From Oscillospiraceae bacterium (lineage in GTDB: Bacteria > Bacillota > Clostridia > Oscillospirales > Ruminococcaceae): 40,235 nt of DNA. The position numbers and the translations under genes were made by a program. The notes beneath the pieces are model-generated. The model had not been told where the DNA came from. It did not search any database and saw only the letters and a list, made by a program, of their open reading frames with translations. Every line of letters begins with the position of its first letter. The first letter of the stretch is position 1. The DNA lies in assembly GCA_004554485.1 (NCBI GenBank), contig SFLS01000008.1, positions 1-40,235 on the forward strand, in the 5' to 3' direction. This document shows positions 7,359 to 14,917 of this stretch, in pieces.

Positions 7359-8222
7359 ATGAACCTGCCTGCACGTTTGCAGAGACTGGTGGATGAAAGT
7401 CCGCTGCTGAGCCGGCTGGCGGAGATCTGCGACCTGTACTTTGGGCGCAGAATGGGCCGGAGCGCTGCGGCCTTTGCTTATTACCTGATGCTGAGCTTCT
7501 TCCCGCTGCTGATCTGCGTGGCCAGCATTCTGGGCAGCGCCCACATTGATGTGCGGGAGCTGCTTTCCCTCTTCAGCGTGGTGATTCCGCCGCAGGTGTC
7601 CGAAACGCTGATCGGCTTTCTGGATTACATCGGCGCGAATTACTCTCCGGCCATGCTTTGGGCCGGGATCATTCTGCTGCTGACTACGGCAACCGGCGCA
7701 TTCGGCACCGTGATGGTCGCCATGGGCGACCTGTACGGCCAGCAGCGGTACAAGGGCCTGCTGCATACTGTGATGAGCTTTTTCTATTCGGCAATGTTTT
7801 TGGTCATCATCTATCTTTCGGTGGTGGTAGTCGCCACCGGCGGATGGTTCATCGACCTGCTGGACCAATGGTTCAAGGTGGGCGACCTGCTGGCCAGCTG
7901 GAAATGGCTGCGCTTTGTTCTGCTGACCGGCATTGTGACGCTGCTGCTGATGGTGCTGTACCGCGGCGTGACCCCCAAACAGAAACCGGCGCTGCCGGTC
8001 CTGCCGGGTGCGATCAGCGGCGGTTTTGCCTGTCTGGCGGTCAGCATCATTTTTTCCACGATGATCAGCGCGTCGGCGCGGTATACGCTGGTATACGGGT
8101 CACTGGCCTCTATTATCATTCTGATGCTGTGGCTGCATCTGATCGGTTCGATCATTTTGCTGGGCGGCCTGGTCAATCTGGTCTACTGGCAGCATCATAA
8201 CCAAAATAAAAAAACAAAATGA
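7359..8222 (+). CDS. YihY/BrkB family inner-membrane protein
   Basis: The protein has 287 residues and about six membrane helices. The family signature is seen near residues 24-45 (GRSAAAFAYYLMLSFFPLLI), with the later segments LLLTTATGAFGTVMVAM, YRGVTPKQKP and the terminal LIGSIILLGGLVNL. The family was once mislabelled ribonuclease BN; its members are integral membrane proteins of unclear function, some suggested to be transporters. The ATG at 7359 follows GAGAGGAGAG. It ends three bases before the MFS gene, so the two share an mRNA. Confidence 0.88.
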   Translation: MNLPARLQRLVDESPLLSRLAEICDLYFGRRMGRSAAAFAYYLMLSFFPLLICVASILGSAHIDVRELLSLFSVVIPPQVSETLIGFLDYIGANYSPAMLWAGIILLLTTATGAFGTVMVAMGDLYGQQRYKGLLHTVMSFFYSAMFLVIIYLSVVVVATGGWFIDLLDQWFKVGDLLASWKWLRFVLLTGIVTLLLMVLYRGVTPKQKPALPVLPGAISGGFACLAVSIIFSTMISASARYTLVYGSLASIIILMLWLHLIGSIILLGGLVNLVYWQHHNQNKKTK

Positions 8223-8225
8223 GGG

Positions 8226-9407
8226 ATGGATATCAAAACGGAAAATAAAAGCAAGGTAATGCTCAGTATTATTCTGGCGGCTTTCTGCCTGCGGATCATT
8301 ATTACCGGGGTGGGGCCGCTGCTGCCGGAGATCCAGGCAAGCCTGGGGCTTTCCGGCAGCGCTTCCGGTCTGCTGACCACGCTGCCGCTGATCGCCTTTG
8401 CGGTGGTATCCCCGCTGGCGGGCGGGGCAGGACGGCGCTGGGGCGAAGGCCGCACGATCCTCATCGGTCTGGGATTGATCCTGGTGGGCACGGTGCTGAG
8501 AAGCGCGGCGGGGGTAGCCGGGCTGTATCTCGGCACCGCCGTAATCGGTGTCGGCACCGCGCTGGGCAACGTGCTGCTTCCTGCGGTCATCAAGGCGGAA
8601 TATCCCACCCGCGTGGGGCAGGTCACCGCCTATTTTACCGTTTCCATGGTGGCGGCCGCCGCGCTGGCGCTGGCGTTGAATGTGCCGCTGGCCTCCCTGC
8701 AGTGGGGCTGGCAGGGCGCTTTGATGATGTGGGGCGCGGCCGTGATTGTAACGATGCTGGTCTGGCAGAAAAACCGCGCGATGCGGCTGGATGGCCCGCA
8801 AGCCCCTGCGGCAGACAGCCGGGAGGGGCAGGGAAAGCCCATCTGGAAAAGCGGGCTGGCCTGGTGCGTAACGCTCTATTTCGGCATCAATTCCATGATC
8901 TTTTATGTTGTGATCAACTGGATGCCCACCATTCTGCAATCCGGCGGCATGGCGGGCGGTACGGCCGGGATGGTCACTTCGCTGTACCAGGTGGTCAGCC
9001 TGGCCCCTTCGCTGCTGGTGCCCATCTGGGCCGGAAAAAGCAGGGACCAGCGGGGCTGGCTGCTGCTGGGCTCGCTGCTGACCCTTGCCGGCATTGTGGC
9101 CCTGATGGTCGCCCCGATACCGGGCGTGCAGGTGGCGGCGACCATCATCCTGGGGGTGGCCAACGGCTGCGCCTTCAGCGTGGGAATGGCGCTGTTCGGC
9201 TTCCGCACCCGCAATGCCGTCGACGCCGCCCGGCTCTCCGGCTTTGCGCAGTCGGTGGGGTATGCGCTGGCTGCCACCGGTCCGCTGGTGGTGGGCTGGC
9301 TGCATGATCTGACTCCCAACTGGAACGTCAGCTTGAGCTATGTGCTGTGCGCCAACATAGTGGCGCTGATCGTGGGGCAGAAGGCCGGCCGGGACGAGGC
9401 CGTCTGA
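8226..9407 (+). CDS. MFS transporter, CynX/NimT-like
   Basis: A 393-residue major facilitator with about twelve membrane helices. The first half carries GVGPLLPEIQASLGLS and the loop-2/3 motif GGAGRRWGEGRTILIG; helix 4 contains GTALGNVLLPAVIKAEYP, a pattern typical of the CynX/NimT (cyanate or 2-nitroimidazole) branch of MFS proteins. The actual substrate is not predictable. It starts three bases after the YihY gene stop, with GAGGG as SD, and ends at a two-way terminator. No cyanase is nearby. Confidence 0.88.
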   Translation: MDIKTENKSKVMLSIILAAFCLRIIITGVGPLLPEIQASLGLSGSASGLLTTLPLIAFAVVSPLAGGAGRRWGEGRTILIGLGLILVGTVLRSAAGVAGLYLGTAVIGVGTALGNVLLPAVIKAEYPTRVGQVTAYFTVSMVAAAALALALNVPLASLQWGWQGALMMWGAAVIVTMLVWQKNRAMRLDGPQAPAADSREGQGKPIWKSGLAWCVTLYFGINSMIFYVVINWMPTILQSGGMAGGTAGMVTSLYQVVSLAPSLLVPIWAGKSRDQRGWLLLGSLLTLAGIVALMVAPIPGVQVAATIILGVANGCAFSVGMALFGFRTRNAVDAARLSGFAQSVGYALAATGPLVVGWLHDLTPNWNVSLSYVLCANIVALIVGQKAGRDEAV

Positions 9408-9464
9408 CCGCCCACGGGGGGCTGCGGCCTGCGCCCAATCCAAATCATACCAAAAGGAAAAAGC

Positions 9465-9501
9465 CCCCTCCGGCTGCCGAAACGGCCGGAGGGGATGTTT
9501 T
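9465..9501. terminator. Two-way terminator between the MFS and MOSC genes
   Basis: CCCCTCCGGC (9465-9474) pairs with GCCGGAGGGG (9485-9494). On the plus strand ATGTTTTTA follows, and on the minus strand GGCTTTTTCCTTTT, so it can serve both converging genes. Confidence 0.8.
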
Positions 9502-9513
9502 TATCGGAACGGC

Positions 9514-10455
9514 TTACTTCATGGGGCGGGCGCACTCGCCGCCTTCGCCGCGCAGCATCTGCAGGCCGTGCCCCAACGCCGGCAGCGGGAAAGAAAGGTT
9601 TTCCTGCACCGCCTTGGGGCTGCCGGGCAGGTTGACGATCAGCGTTTTGGCGCGGATGGCCGCTACCGCGCGGGTCAGCATGGCACGAGGGGTATACTGC
9701 AGGCTGTTGGCAACCATGGCCGCGGGAATACCGGGGACCATCCGCTCGGCGATATCGCAGGTCGCTTCCGGGGTGCAGTCCCGGGGGGCAAAGCCGGTGC
9801 CGCCGGTGGTCAGCAGCAGGTCGCACCCGCCGCCGTCGCACAGCTCCCGCATGGCGGCGGCAAGCCGGTCCCGTTCATCGGGCAGCAGGACGGTGCGGGT
9901 GACGAGCATCCCGGCCTGCTCGCACATCTGCGCGATCAGCGCGCCGCTTTCATCCACCCGTTCGCCCCGGCTGCCCTTATCGCTGGCGGTCAGCACAGCG
10001 ACACGGTAGGGCAGGGGAGTGCCGTCGGGCAGCAGCTCCAGCTCATCCCCAACCGAAAGCGGGCCGCCGCACAGCACCCGGGCAAAGACGCCCTGGGTGG
10101 GCATCATGCATTCGCCCATTTTCTCGAAGATGGCGCAATGGCTGTGGCATTCCCTGCCGATCCGGGTCATTTCCAGCACGACGCCGCCGCAGGCAAAGCG
10201 GGCACCGACCGGCAGGGCGGCAAAATCGAAGCCCCGTACCACCAGATTTTCGCCGAAGGCGCCGAATTCCACTTCGGCCCCGCGGGCGCGGAACGCCTCG
10301 ATCTTTTCATACGAGAGCAGGCTGACCTGACGGTGCCGGCTGCCGGCGTAGCTGTCGTGCTCCAGCCCCCAGCCGGCAATGAGCCGTGCGGTGCCGATGT
10401 TGGTTTTTGGGGTGCCCTTGCGAGGGCTGACGCATACCGCCATAATGGTTCCCAT
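9514..10455 (-). CDS. MOSC domain-MogA/MoaB fusion, molybdenum cofactor protein
   Basis: The 313-residue protein joins two domains. Residues 1-145 are a MOSC domain (VSPRKGTPK, GLEHDSYAG, FGENLVVRGFD, IGRECHSHCAIFE), a fold that handles sulfur or molybdenum-cofactor transfer. Residues 150-313 are a Mog/MoaB-type molybdopterin adenylyltransferase with DKGSRGERVDESG, LLTTGGTGFAPRDCTPEAT and VNLPGSPKAVQENL. Such fusions occur in clostridia beside selenium-dependent molybdenum hydroxylases. No other Moco genes lie here, but yedF is 1.8 kb away. ATG 10455 has GGAGG upstream, and a promoter is visible at 10534-10562. Confidence 0.92.
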   Translation of the reverse strand: MGTIMAVCVSPRKGTPKTNIGTARLIAGWGLEHDSYAGSRHRQVSLLSYEKIEAFRARGAEVEFGAFGENLVVRGFDFAALPVGARFACGGVVLEMTRIGRECHSHCAIFEKMGECMMPTQGVFARVLCGGPLSVGDELELLPDGTPLPYRVAVLTASDKGSRGERVDESGALIAQMCEQAGMLVTRTVLLPDERDRLAAAMRELCDGGGCDLLLTTGGTGFAPRDCTPEATCDIAERMVPGIPAAMVANSLQYTPRAMLTRAVAAIRAKTLIVNLPGSPKAVQENLSFPLPALGHGLQMLRGEGGECARPMK

Positions 10456-10533
10456 AACTTAACCTCCGATGGAATTCATTTGCCGAGAATGGGGAGAAGG
10501 ACATTCAAAGTGACGATGGGCGGGCTTTTCTTT

Positions 10534-10562
10534 ATTATATCGCCAAACAGGGAGAGGGACAA
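10534..10562 (-). promoter_or_regulatory. Promoter of the MOSC-Mog gene
   Basis: On the minus strand TTGTCC (10562-10557) and TATAAT (10539-10534) are separated by 17 bases. The leader is about 75 bases. Confidence 0.6.
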
Positions 10563-10641
10563 GCAAAGGGCAGAAAGCCGCATCCCGCAATGCAGAACAG
10601 TTTTCGGCTTTGTTCGAGAGCAGGGGCAGAAAAACGCACGG

Positions 10642-10670
10642 TTGCAGCAGCGCGCGGTTTGTGGTACACT
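10642..10670 (+). promoter_or_regulatory. Promoter of the GNAT gene
   Basis: TTGCAG (10642-10647) and TACACT (10665-10670) are 17 bases apart with TGG in front of the -10. The start codon is 31 bases downstream. Confidence 0.65.
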
Positions 10671-10700
10671 GGCACTGATATTTTGGCAGGAGGCAACAGT

Positions 10701-11186
10701 ATGTATATTCATCCCACCCGCCCGGAGGAGCTGGATACGGCCATGGCGCTGTACGACCACGCCCGGGCCTATATGCGGCAGAACGGCAACGACCGTCAGT
10801 GGACTGGGGGCTATCCCAGCCGGGAAACGGTAGCGGAGGATATCGCGCGGGGACAAAGCTACCTGTGCCGCGCCGAGGACGGGACTCCGCTGGCGGTATT
10901 CTGCTTTACGGTGGGGGAGGAGCCGGCCTACCGTAAGATCTATGACGGGGCGTGGCTGAACGAGGAGCCCTATGCCGTGATTCACCGGCTGGGGGTGTCA
11001 AGCCACCGCGGCGGAGTGTGCAGCTTCTGCATCCGGTGGTGCTACGCGCAGCACCCCAACCTGCGGGTGGATACCCACCGGGTCAACCGGCCGATGCAGG
11101 GGTGCCTGAAGAAAAACGGCTTTACCTGCTGCGGGATCGTCTACCTGGCGGACGGAAGCGAGCGTCTGGCCTACCAGCTGCCGTAA
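10701..11186 (+). CDS. GNAT family N-acetyltransferase
   Basis: A 161-residue protein of the GNAT acetyl-CoA-dependent acetyltransferase fold. The N-terminus IHPTRPEELDTAMALYDHARAYM is a typical GNAT strand-helix opening. The central VIHRLGVSSHRGGVCSFCIRWC holds a weak form of the acetyl-CoA R/Q-x-x-G-x-G/A loop, and LRVDTHRVNRPMQGCLKKNGFTCCGIV is the classic C-terminal segment (N-x-x-M-x-x-L-x-K-x-G-F). The substrate is unknown. ATG 10701 is preceded by AGGAGG; an upstream in-frame start would lie before the promoter. Single gene between promoter and terminator. Confidence 0.88.
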   Translation: MYIHPTRPEELDTAMALYDHARAYMRQNGNDRQWTGGYPSRETVAEDIARGQSYLCRAEDGTPLAVFCFTVGEEPAYRKIYDGAWLNEEPYAVIHRLGVSSHRGGVCSFCIRWCYAQHPNLRVDTHRVNRPMQGCLKKNGFTCCGIVYLADGSERLAYQLP

Positions 11187-11195
11187 CAAAAGAAA

Positions 11196-11229
11196 ACGCC
11201 TGCCGCAACAGAGGACGGCAGGCTGTTTT
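11196..11229. terminator. Two-way terminator between the GNAT and PAP2 genes
   Basis: GCCTGCCG (11198-11205) pairs with CGGCAGGC (11216-11223). TGTTTTTA follows on the plus strand and GTTTTCTTTTG on the minus strand. Confidence 0.8.
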
Positions 11230-11918
11230 TATGCGTCGGCAGGTTCGGTTTCTCTTGCCGGTTCGGCGGCGGGCAGCGGCGTGGGCTTGCCATAGCGGTC
11301 AAGCCACACAAACACCGCAAAGTACAGGACGATGCTGACAGCCAGCGCGATGAAAACATCCAGCAGGCTGTGCTGTTTGATAAAGACGGTGGAGCAGTTG
11401 ATGAGCAGGGTGAGCGCCACGACGCCGATTTTGGCCCGGCGGGGCGCGGTGCGGCAGCGGAACAGCCCAAAGCAGGCCCCCATGCAGCCCAGCACGTGCA
11501 TGCTGGGGATCACGTTGGTGTTGGTATCGGCGCGGTAGATCTGCTGCACGACCCAGGTGAACAGGTTGTGGCGGCTGAATTCGGCGGGACGCAGATCCTG
11601 CCCGTTGGGGAAGAGAAGGCAGAACAGGAGCGTGCCGGTAAAGGCGACGATAAGAAACCACGCGTATAACCGAAAGCTGCGGTCATCGCGGAGGAACAGG
11701 TAGAGGGCTGTCCCGATGAGCAGGGGATACCACATACAGTAAAAAACCACGAAATATTCGCAGAACGGGATGAGGTCATCCCAGGGGATATAGCTGACCC
11801 AATAGCCCGTGGTGGGCACAAGGCGCTCCACGGCAAAGAAGGTAAGCACATATACCGGGATATACAGCATAAACCAGGCAGAAGGACGCCGATGCAGAAA
11901 TTCTTTGAGTTGTTTCAT
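11229..11918 (-). CDS. PAP2 superfamily membrane phosphatase
   Basis: This 229-residue protein has five or six membrane helices. The phosphatase motifs are the PSMH block (NVIPSMHVLG) and the third block with catalytic His and Asp (KQHSLLDVFIA); the first block is reduced to NGQDLRP. Families with this pattern dephosphorylate lipid phosphates or transfer phospho-head groups at the membrane. The specific substrate is unknown. ATG 11918 was chosen because the frame upstream is not hydrophobic or conserved-looking, although the SD (GAGG) is rather distant. A good promoter lies at 11991-12019. Confidence 0.85.
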   Translation of the reverse strand: MKQLKEFLHRRPSAWFMLYIPVYVLTFFAVERLVPTTGYWVSYIPWDDLIPFCEYFVVFYCMWYPLLIGTALYLFLRDDRSFRLYAWFLIVAFTGTLLFCLLFPNGQDLRPAEFSRHNLFTWVVQQIYRADTNTNVIPSMHVLGCMGACFGLFRCRTAPRRAKIGVVALTLLINCSTVFIKQHSLLDVFIALAVSIVLYFAVFVWLDRYGKPTPLPAAEPARETEPADA

Positions 11919-11990
11919 GGAATCAATGACCTCGGTTGCTTTGTGATTTGATCTGGAACAAAAATACAGGAAATACAAGAGACTTTATAA

Positions 11991-12019
11991 AGTATAACGG
12001 CTACGGGGGAATAAATCAA
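11991..12019 (-). promoter_or_regulatory. Promoter of the PAP2 gene
   Basis: On the minus strand TTGATT (12019-12014) and TATACT (11996-11991) are 17 bases apart. Confidence 0.7.
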
Positions 12020-12097
12020 GGCGAATACTGCGGTTGTCAGGGTTCGGAAACAAAATGTTCACAGTGGTGTAAAAGTTGGCGGTACCGCAGGGGCAAG

Positions 12098-12184
12098 CCG
12101 TCCGCTCGCAGGGCGCCCCGGCGCAGCCGGGGCCTGCGATCGGAGATCGCAGCGGCCTGAAAGGCCGGCCCTGCGGGTGGACGG
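12098..12184 (+). repeat. Cloverleaf repeat, copy 3
   Basis: The basal stem is 17 bp (12098-12114 with 12168-12184). It contains CGCAGGGC/GCCCTGCG and two G-T wobbles that would be G-U pairs in plus-strand RNA. Three contiguous hairpins follow without a single unpaired base: 12115-12133 (8 bp, loop GCA), 12134-12152 (8 bp, loop GGA) and 12153-12167 (6 bp, loop GAA). Arm 1 (GCCCCGGC-GCA) resembles arm 1 of copy 1 (GCTCCGGC-GCA) with a compensated change. It lies between the yedF terminator and the PAP2 promoter. Confidence 0.92.
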
Positions 12185-12190
12185 CGCCCC

Positions 12191-12230
12191 GCAAAAGCAA
12201 ACCCTCCGGCGGCCCTGGGCCGCCGGAGGG
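12191..12230 (-). terminator. yedF terminator
   Basis: A perfect 13-bp stem (12202-12214 with 12218-12230, loop CTG) is followed on the minus strand by TTTGCTTTTGC. Confidence 0.8.
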
Positions 12231-12250
12231 CGGAACGCTTTGTCGATCGC

Positions 12251-12853
12251 TTATACCGTGATTACACGGCCAGCCGCCGTCATGGTTTCCACGATATCGT
12301 ACATATTGCCGATGGTGCCGCACTGCAGCTGATCGGTCAGTCCGTAGTAGTTCAGGCAGGTGCCGCAGACGATAAGCCGCACGCCCCGCTGTTCCAGCAC
12401 CTTCAGGTGCTCGATGGTCTGCTGGTTTTCGGTGACCAGCCGTACGCCGTGGTTCATAAAGAGGATGGCGGAGGGCAGGTCGGCCTTTTCGCTCAGGGTG
12501 TAGAAGAACATTTTGATGAGGGAATGGCCCAGCTCCGCATCCCCTTCGCCGATGACGTCCCGGCCGGCAAAAACGACGTAATCGGCGGGGGCGGGAACGG
12601 TGCAGCTGAGGATCTCGGCGGGGGCTTCGCGGACCGGCGCGCCGGTGCGGTGCATGGTGATGGTAAAGCAGCCGCCCGCTTCTTCGGCGGTTTCGGCGGA
12701 AAAGCCCTGGCTTTCCGCCAGACGGGTCAGGTTCTGGACGGCAATGGCGTTATCCACGGTGATGGAAAGAGCGTCGCAGCCGGTTTCCATCTCTTTTTTG
12801 GCCAGCATCACCGGCATGGGGCAGGCCTTCCCTTTGGCGTCAATATGGTTCAT
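12251..12853 (-). CDS. yedF: YedF-like selenium metabolism protein (TusA + DsrE-like)
   Basis: The 200-residue protein has an N-terminal TusA-like sulfur/selenium carrier domain, with the reactive Cys11 in KACPMPVMLAKKEM, joined to a DsrE-like domain (SEKADLPSAILFMNHGVRLV, GTCLNYYGLTDQL). This two-domain form is the YedF type found in organisms that use selenium as selenocysteine or in selenium-dependent molybdenum hydroxylases. AGGAGG lies before ATG 12853, and a promoter TTGCAA-17-TATACT is seen upstream. Its nearness to the MOSC-Mog gene supports a role in selenium/molybdenum metabolism, but no hydroxylase is present here. Confidence 0.9.
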   Translation of the reverse strand: MNHIDAKGKACPMPVMLAKKEMETGCDALSITVDNAIAVQNLTRLAESQGFSAETAEEAGGCFTITMHRTGAPVREAPAEILSCTVPAPADYVVFAGRDVIGEGDAELGHSLIKMFFYTLSEKADLPSAILFMNHGVRLVTENQQTIEHLKVLEQRGVRLIVCGTCLNYYGLTDQLQCGTIGNMYDIVETMTAAGRVITV

Positions 12854-12895
12854 TACAGTTACCTCCTGAATAATAAAATGGGATATTCTATTTTT

Positions 12896-12924
12896 AGTAT
12901 ACCGCCGGGCAGGACAAATTGCAA
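12896..12924 (-). promoter_or_regulatory. yedF promoter
   Basis: On the minus strand TTGCAA (12924-12919) and TATACT (12901-12896) are 17 bases apart, about 43 bases before the start codon. Confidence 0.65.
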
Positions 12925-12987
12925 GATAAAACTGGGCGGGACGAATCGTTTACGAATTGTTTACGATTTGGGATATTGCAAATGGGG

Positions 12988-13015
12988 TTGAATTCGTTAA
13001 AATAGATGGTATACT
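12988..13015 (+). promoter_or_regulatory. Promoter of the PlsC-like gene
   Basis: TTGAAT (12988-12993) and TATACT (13010-13015) are 16 bases apart with TGG in front of the -10. It decides the gene start: any start codon before about 13022 would not be transcribed. Confidence 0.65.
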
Positions 13016-13055
13016 TAATAAAATCTTAATTTCTACCGAAAGCGGGGGGACGCTG

Positions 13056-13937
13056 TTGATTTTGACGGTTTTGATCCTGCTGGGGATCGGCCTGGCGGTG
13101 CATACCTGTGCGATGCACGGCCTGGGCATCCTGGCGGGGCTGCTGCTGGCGCTGGGCTATACGCTGGCGTTCATCATCGTTTTTTTGCTGCTGGTGGCGC
13201 TGCTGTCGGTCTTTATCCGCATCGACCGCCCCGCCGACCGCCGCACCCGCTTTTATCTCTGGCTGATGACCAACATCGTCCAGGTGGGTATGTTCCTGAT
13301 GCGCGTGCGGGTGGAGGTCACCGGCCGGGAGCTGATCCCGCGGGATACGCGCTTTTTGCTGGTGTGCAACCACCGTACCATCTTCGACCCGGTCCTGACC
13401 ATGGCCTGCCTTTCGGAATTCACGCTGGCCTTTATTTCCAAAAAGGAAAACTTCAAGATCCCCATCGTCAATAAGATCATGCATATGTGCTTCTGCCTGC
13501 CGCTGGATAGGGAGGACAACCGCGCGGCGGTCAAGACCATCAACGAGGCGGTGGAGCTGCTGGATGAAAACATAGTCTCGATGGGCATTTATCCCGAGGG
13601 AATGTGCAACAAGACCGCGGCGCCGCTGCTGCCCTTCCGCAACGGGGCCTTCAAGATCGCGCAGAAAGCCAGGGTGCCGATCGTGATCTCGGTGATTGAG
13701 AATACCGAGAATATCCTGAAGAACTTCCCCTGGAAGCCCACTACCGTGGCGCTGAAGATCCTGGAGGTGCTGCCCTATGACAGCGAGCACCGCGGGCAGA
13801 CCAAGGATGTCAGCGAGCACGTGTGGCCGGTGATGTACCGGGAACTGGTCAAGCACTACCCCGACGCGCAGCAGGAGGATACGCCCGCTTTCCCTGCGCC
13901 GGAGGACGCCGGCAGCGGCCCGGCACAACAGCAATAA
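13056..13937 (+). CDS. plsC: 1-acyl-sn-glycerol-3-phosphate acyltransferase-like (PlsC/LPLAT) membrane protein
   Basis: The protein has two N-terminal membrane helices and an LPLAT acyltransferase domain. The catalytic H-x4-D block is CNHRTIFDP and the substrate block is YPEGMCNK with PLLPFRNGAFKIA. It probably adds the second acyl chain in phosphatidic acid synthesis, though lysophospholipid remodelling is possible. I place the start at TTG 13056 (293 residues) because GGGGGGA lies just before it and the promoter is at 12988-13015; a longer frame from 12957 would begin upstream of transcription. The proline-rich C-terminus is low-complexity. Confidence 0.88.
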   Translation: MILTVLILLGIGLAVHTCAMHGLGILAGLLLALGYTLAFIIVFLLLVALLSVFIRIDRPADRRTRFYLWLMTNIVQVGMFLMRVRVEVTGRELIPRDTRFLLVCNHRTIFDPVLTMACLSEFTLAFISKKENFKIPIVNKIMHMCFCLPLDREDNRAAVKTINEAVELLDENIVSMGIYPEGMCNKTAAPLLPFRNGAFKIAQKARVPIVISVIENTENILKNFPWKPTTVALKILEVLPYDSEHRGQTKDVSEHVWPVMYRELVKHYPDAQQEDTPAFPAPEDAGSGPAQQQ

Positions 13938-13947
13938 CGGCACAACA

Positions 13948-13980
13948 AAGATCCTGCCCCGAACCGGGGCAGGATCTTTT
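13948..13980. terminator. Two-way terminator between the plsC-like gene and trxA
   Basis: A 14-bp stem (13948-13961 with 13965-13978, loop AAC), with AGATCCTGCCCCG as the left arm, is followed by TTTT on the plus strand; the minus strand reads CTTTGTTGTG. It serves the two converging genes. Confidence 0.8.
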
Positions 13981-13992
13981 GGGTGTACGGCG

Positions 13993-14310
13993 TTATTGGA
14001 TTTCGTCGATCAGCTTTTTCAGCTCCGCCTTGGGACGGAACCCCACCGTGCGGCCGGTCAGCGCGCCGTCCTTGCAAAACAGCAGGGTGGGGATGGTGTT
14101 GACGCCGAACTGGGCGGCCAGGCCGGGTTCCTCATCCACATTTATTTTGCAGAATTTAACGGCGGTCTCCTCTTCGGCCAGTTCGTCAATAACGGGGGAG
14201 AGCATCCGGCAGGGGCCGCACCACGGCGCCCAGAAATCGATGCAGACCGGGCGGTCGGCGCGCAGGACCTCCTGCTCAAAGTTATCCTCATGCAGGGTCG
14301 TGATACTCAT
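13993..14310 (-). CDS. trxA: Thioredoxin
   Basis: This 105-residue protein is a standard single-domain thioredoxin with the redox motif WCGPC (Cys31/Cys34), the preceding CIDFWAP, and the cis-proline loop NTIPTLL. It reduces protein disulfides in the cytoplasm with electrons from a thioredoxin reductase, which is not in the window. The start at 14310 gives the usual length; AAAGGA is ten bases upstream, and a promoter (TTGGCA-17-TATAAT) lies at 14374-14402. A longer frame upstream is not thioredoxin-like. Confidence 0.96.
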   Translation of the reverse strand: MSITTLHEDNFEQEVLRADRPVCIDFWAPWCGPCRMLSPVIDELAEEETAVKFCKINVDEEPGLAAQFGVNTIPTLLFCKDGALTGRTVGFRPKAELKKLIDEIQ

Positions 14311-14373
14311 ACATGGCACATCCTTTCCAAAGGGACTTAAAAACGACAGATTGCAGCAATCTTCTGCTGCTTT

Positions 14374-14402
14374 ATTATACCCAATTTTTCTCCCTTTGCC
14401 AA
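14374..14402 (-). promoter_or_regulatory. trxA promoter
   Basis: On the minus strand TTGGCA (14402-14397) and TATAAT (14379-14374) are 17 bases apart. The leader is about 58 bases. Confidence 0.7.
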
Positions 14403-14545
14403 GAGGAAAGGCAGAATAGCGGAAAAATGCAGGAAAGTTCAAAGAAAAGTTTCATATTTTGGGCAAAAAAACTATCGTCCCCGTCAAAACAGGCGGAAAA
14501 ATGAAATTATAATTTATAAAAAATACAAAAAATAAGAAAAAACAG

Positions 14546-14574
14546 TTGACAAGCGCCCGGTGATCCGATAAGAT
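14546..14574 (+). promoter_or_regulatory. Promoter of the T-box leader and symporter gene
   Basis: A perfect TTGACA (14546-14551) and TAAGAT (14569-14574) are 17 bases apart. Transcription should begin near 14581, just before stem I of the T-box. Confidence 0.75.
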
Positions 14575-14599
14575 AAGGAAAATAAAAAAGCGTTGAAGG

Positions 14600-14861
14600 G
14601 AATTAGTAGCGCAGAGACCCCCCAAAGAGAGCTGCCGGTTGGTGAGAGGCGCGGGTGCGGTGCTGTGTGAAGCTCTCCCGGAGCTGCGCACCGAAAGGGC
14701 CCCCCGGTAGACTGCGCTGGCCGCCGCCCATTACCGCGGCAGGGTGTGTTACGGCGCACCCATGAGGCTCTGCCTGTGAGGGCGGAGTGAAGTAAGGTGG
14801 TACCACGCAGGCGTATTTCGCTTTCGTCCTTATGCTTTGTGCAGGACGGGGGCGTTTTTTT
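14600..14861 (+). promoter_or_regulatory. T-box riboswitch leader (tRNA-sensing) upstream of an amino acid symporter
   Basis: The T-box sequence AAGGTGGTACCACGC is at 14794-14808. Stem I is closed by TAGCGCAG (14607-14614) with CTGCGCTG (14712-14719) and contains the usual GAGAGC, GGTGAGA and GGAGCTGC blocks. It is followed by GTAGAC and by CGCCCATTACCGCG, which resembles the stem II region of other T-boxes. The terminator is CGCTTTCGTCCT (14819-14830) with AGGACGGGGGCG (14843-14854) and seven T. The specifier is probably in GAAAGGGCC (14693-14701), as GGC (Gly) or GCC (Ala); I cannot decide between them. Uncharged tRNA would switch on the downstream symporter. Confidence 0.9.
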
Positions 14862-14917
14862 ATCCCTTTCCCGCACCGTGTTCCAACAATTTGTGTATAG
14901 AGAAAGGAAGAACCGCA

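Noticed and set aside
12098..12184. Cloverleafs as tRNAs or tRNA-like genes
   Set aside because: Despite a four-way junction they have three-base loops, no anticodon loop, no T-loop consensus and no CCA end; arm lengths differ freely.
12957..13055. Upstream extension of the PlsC-like gene
   Set aside because: The promoter at 12988-13015 lies inside this stretch, and the extra residues are not membrane- or LPLAT-like; TTG 13056 has the better SD.
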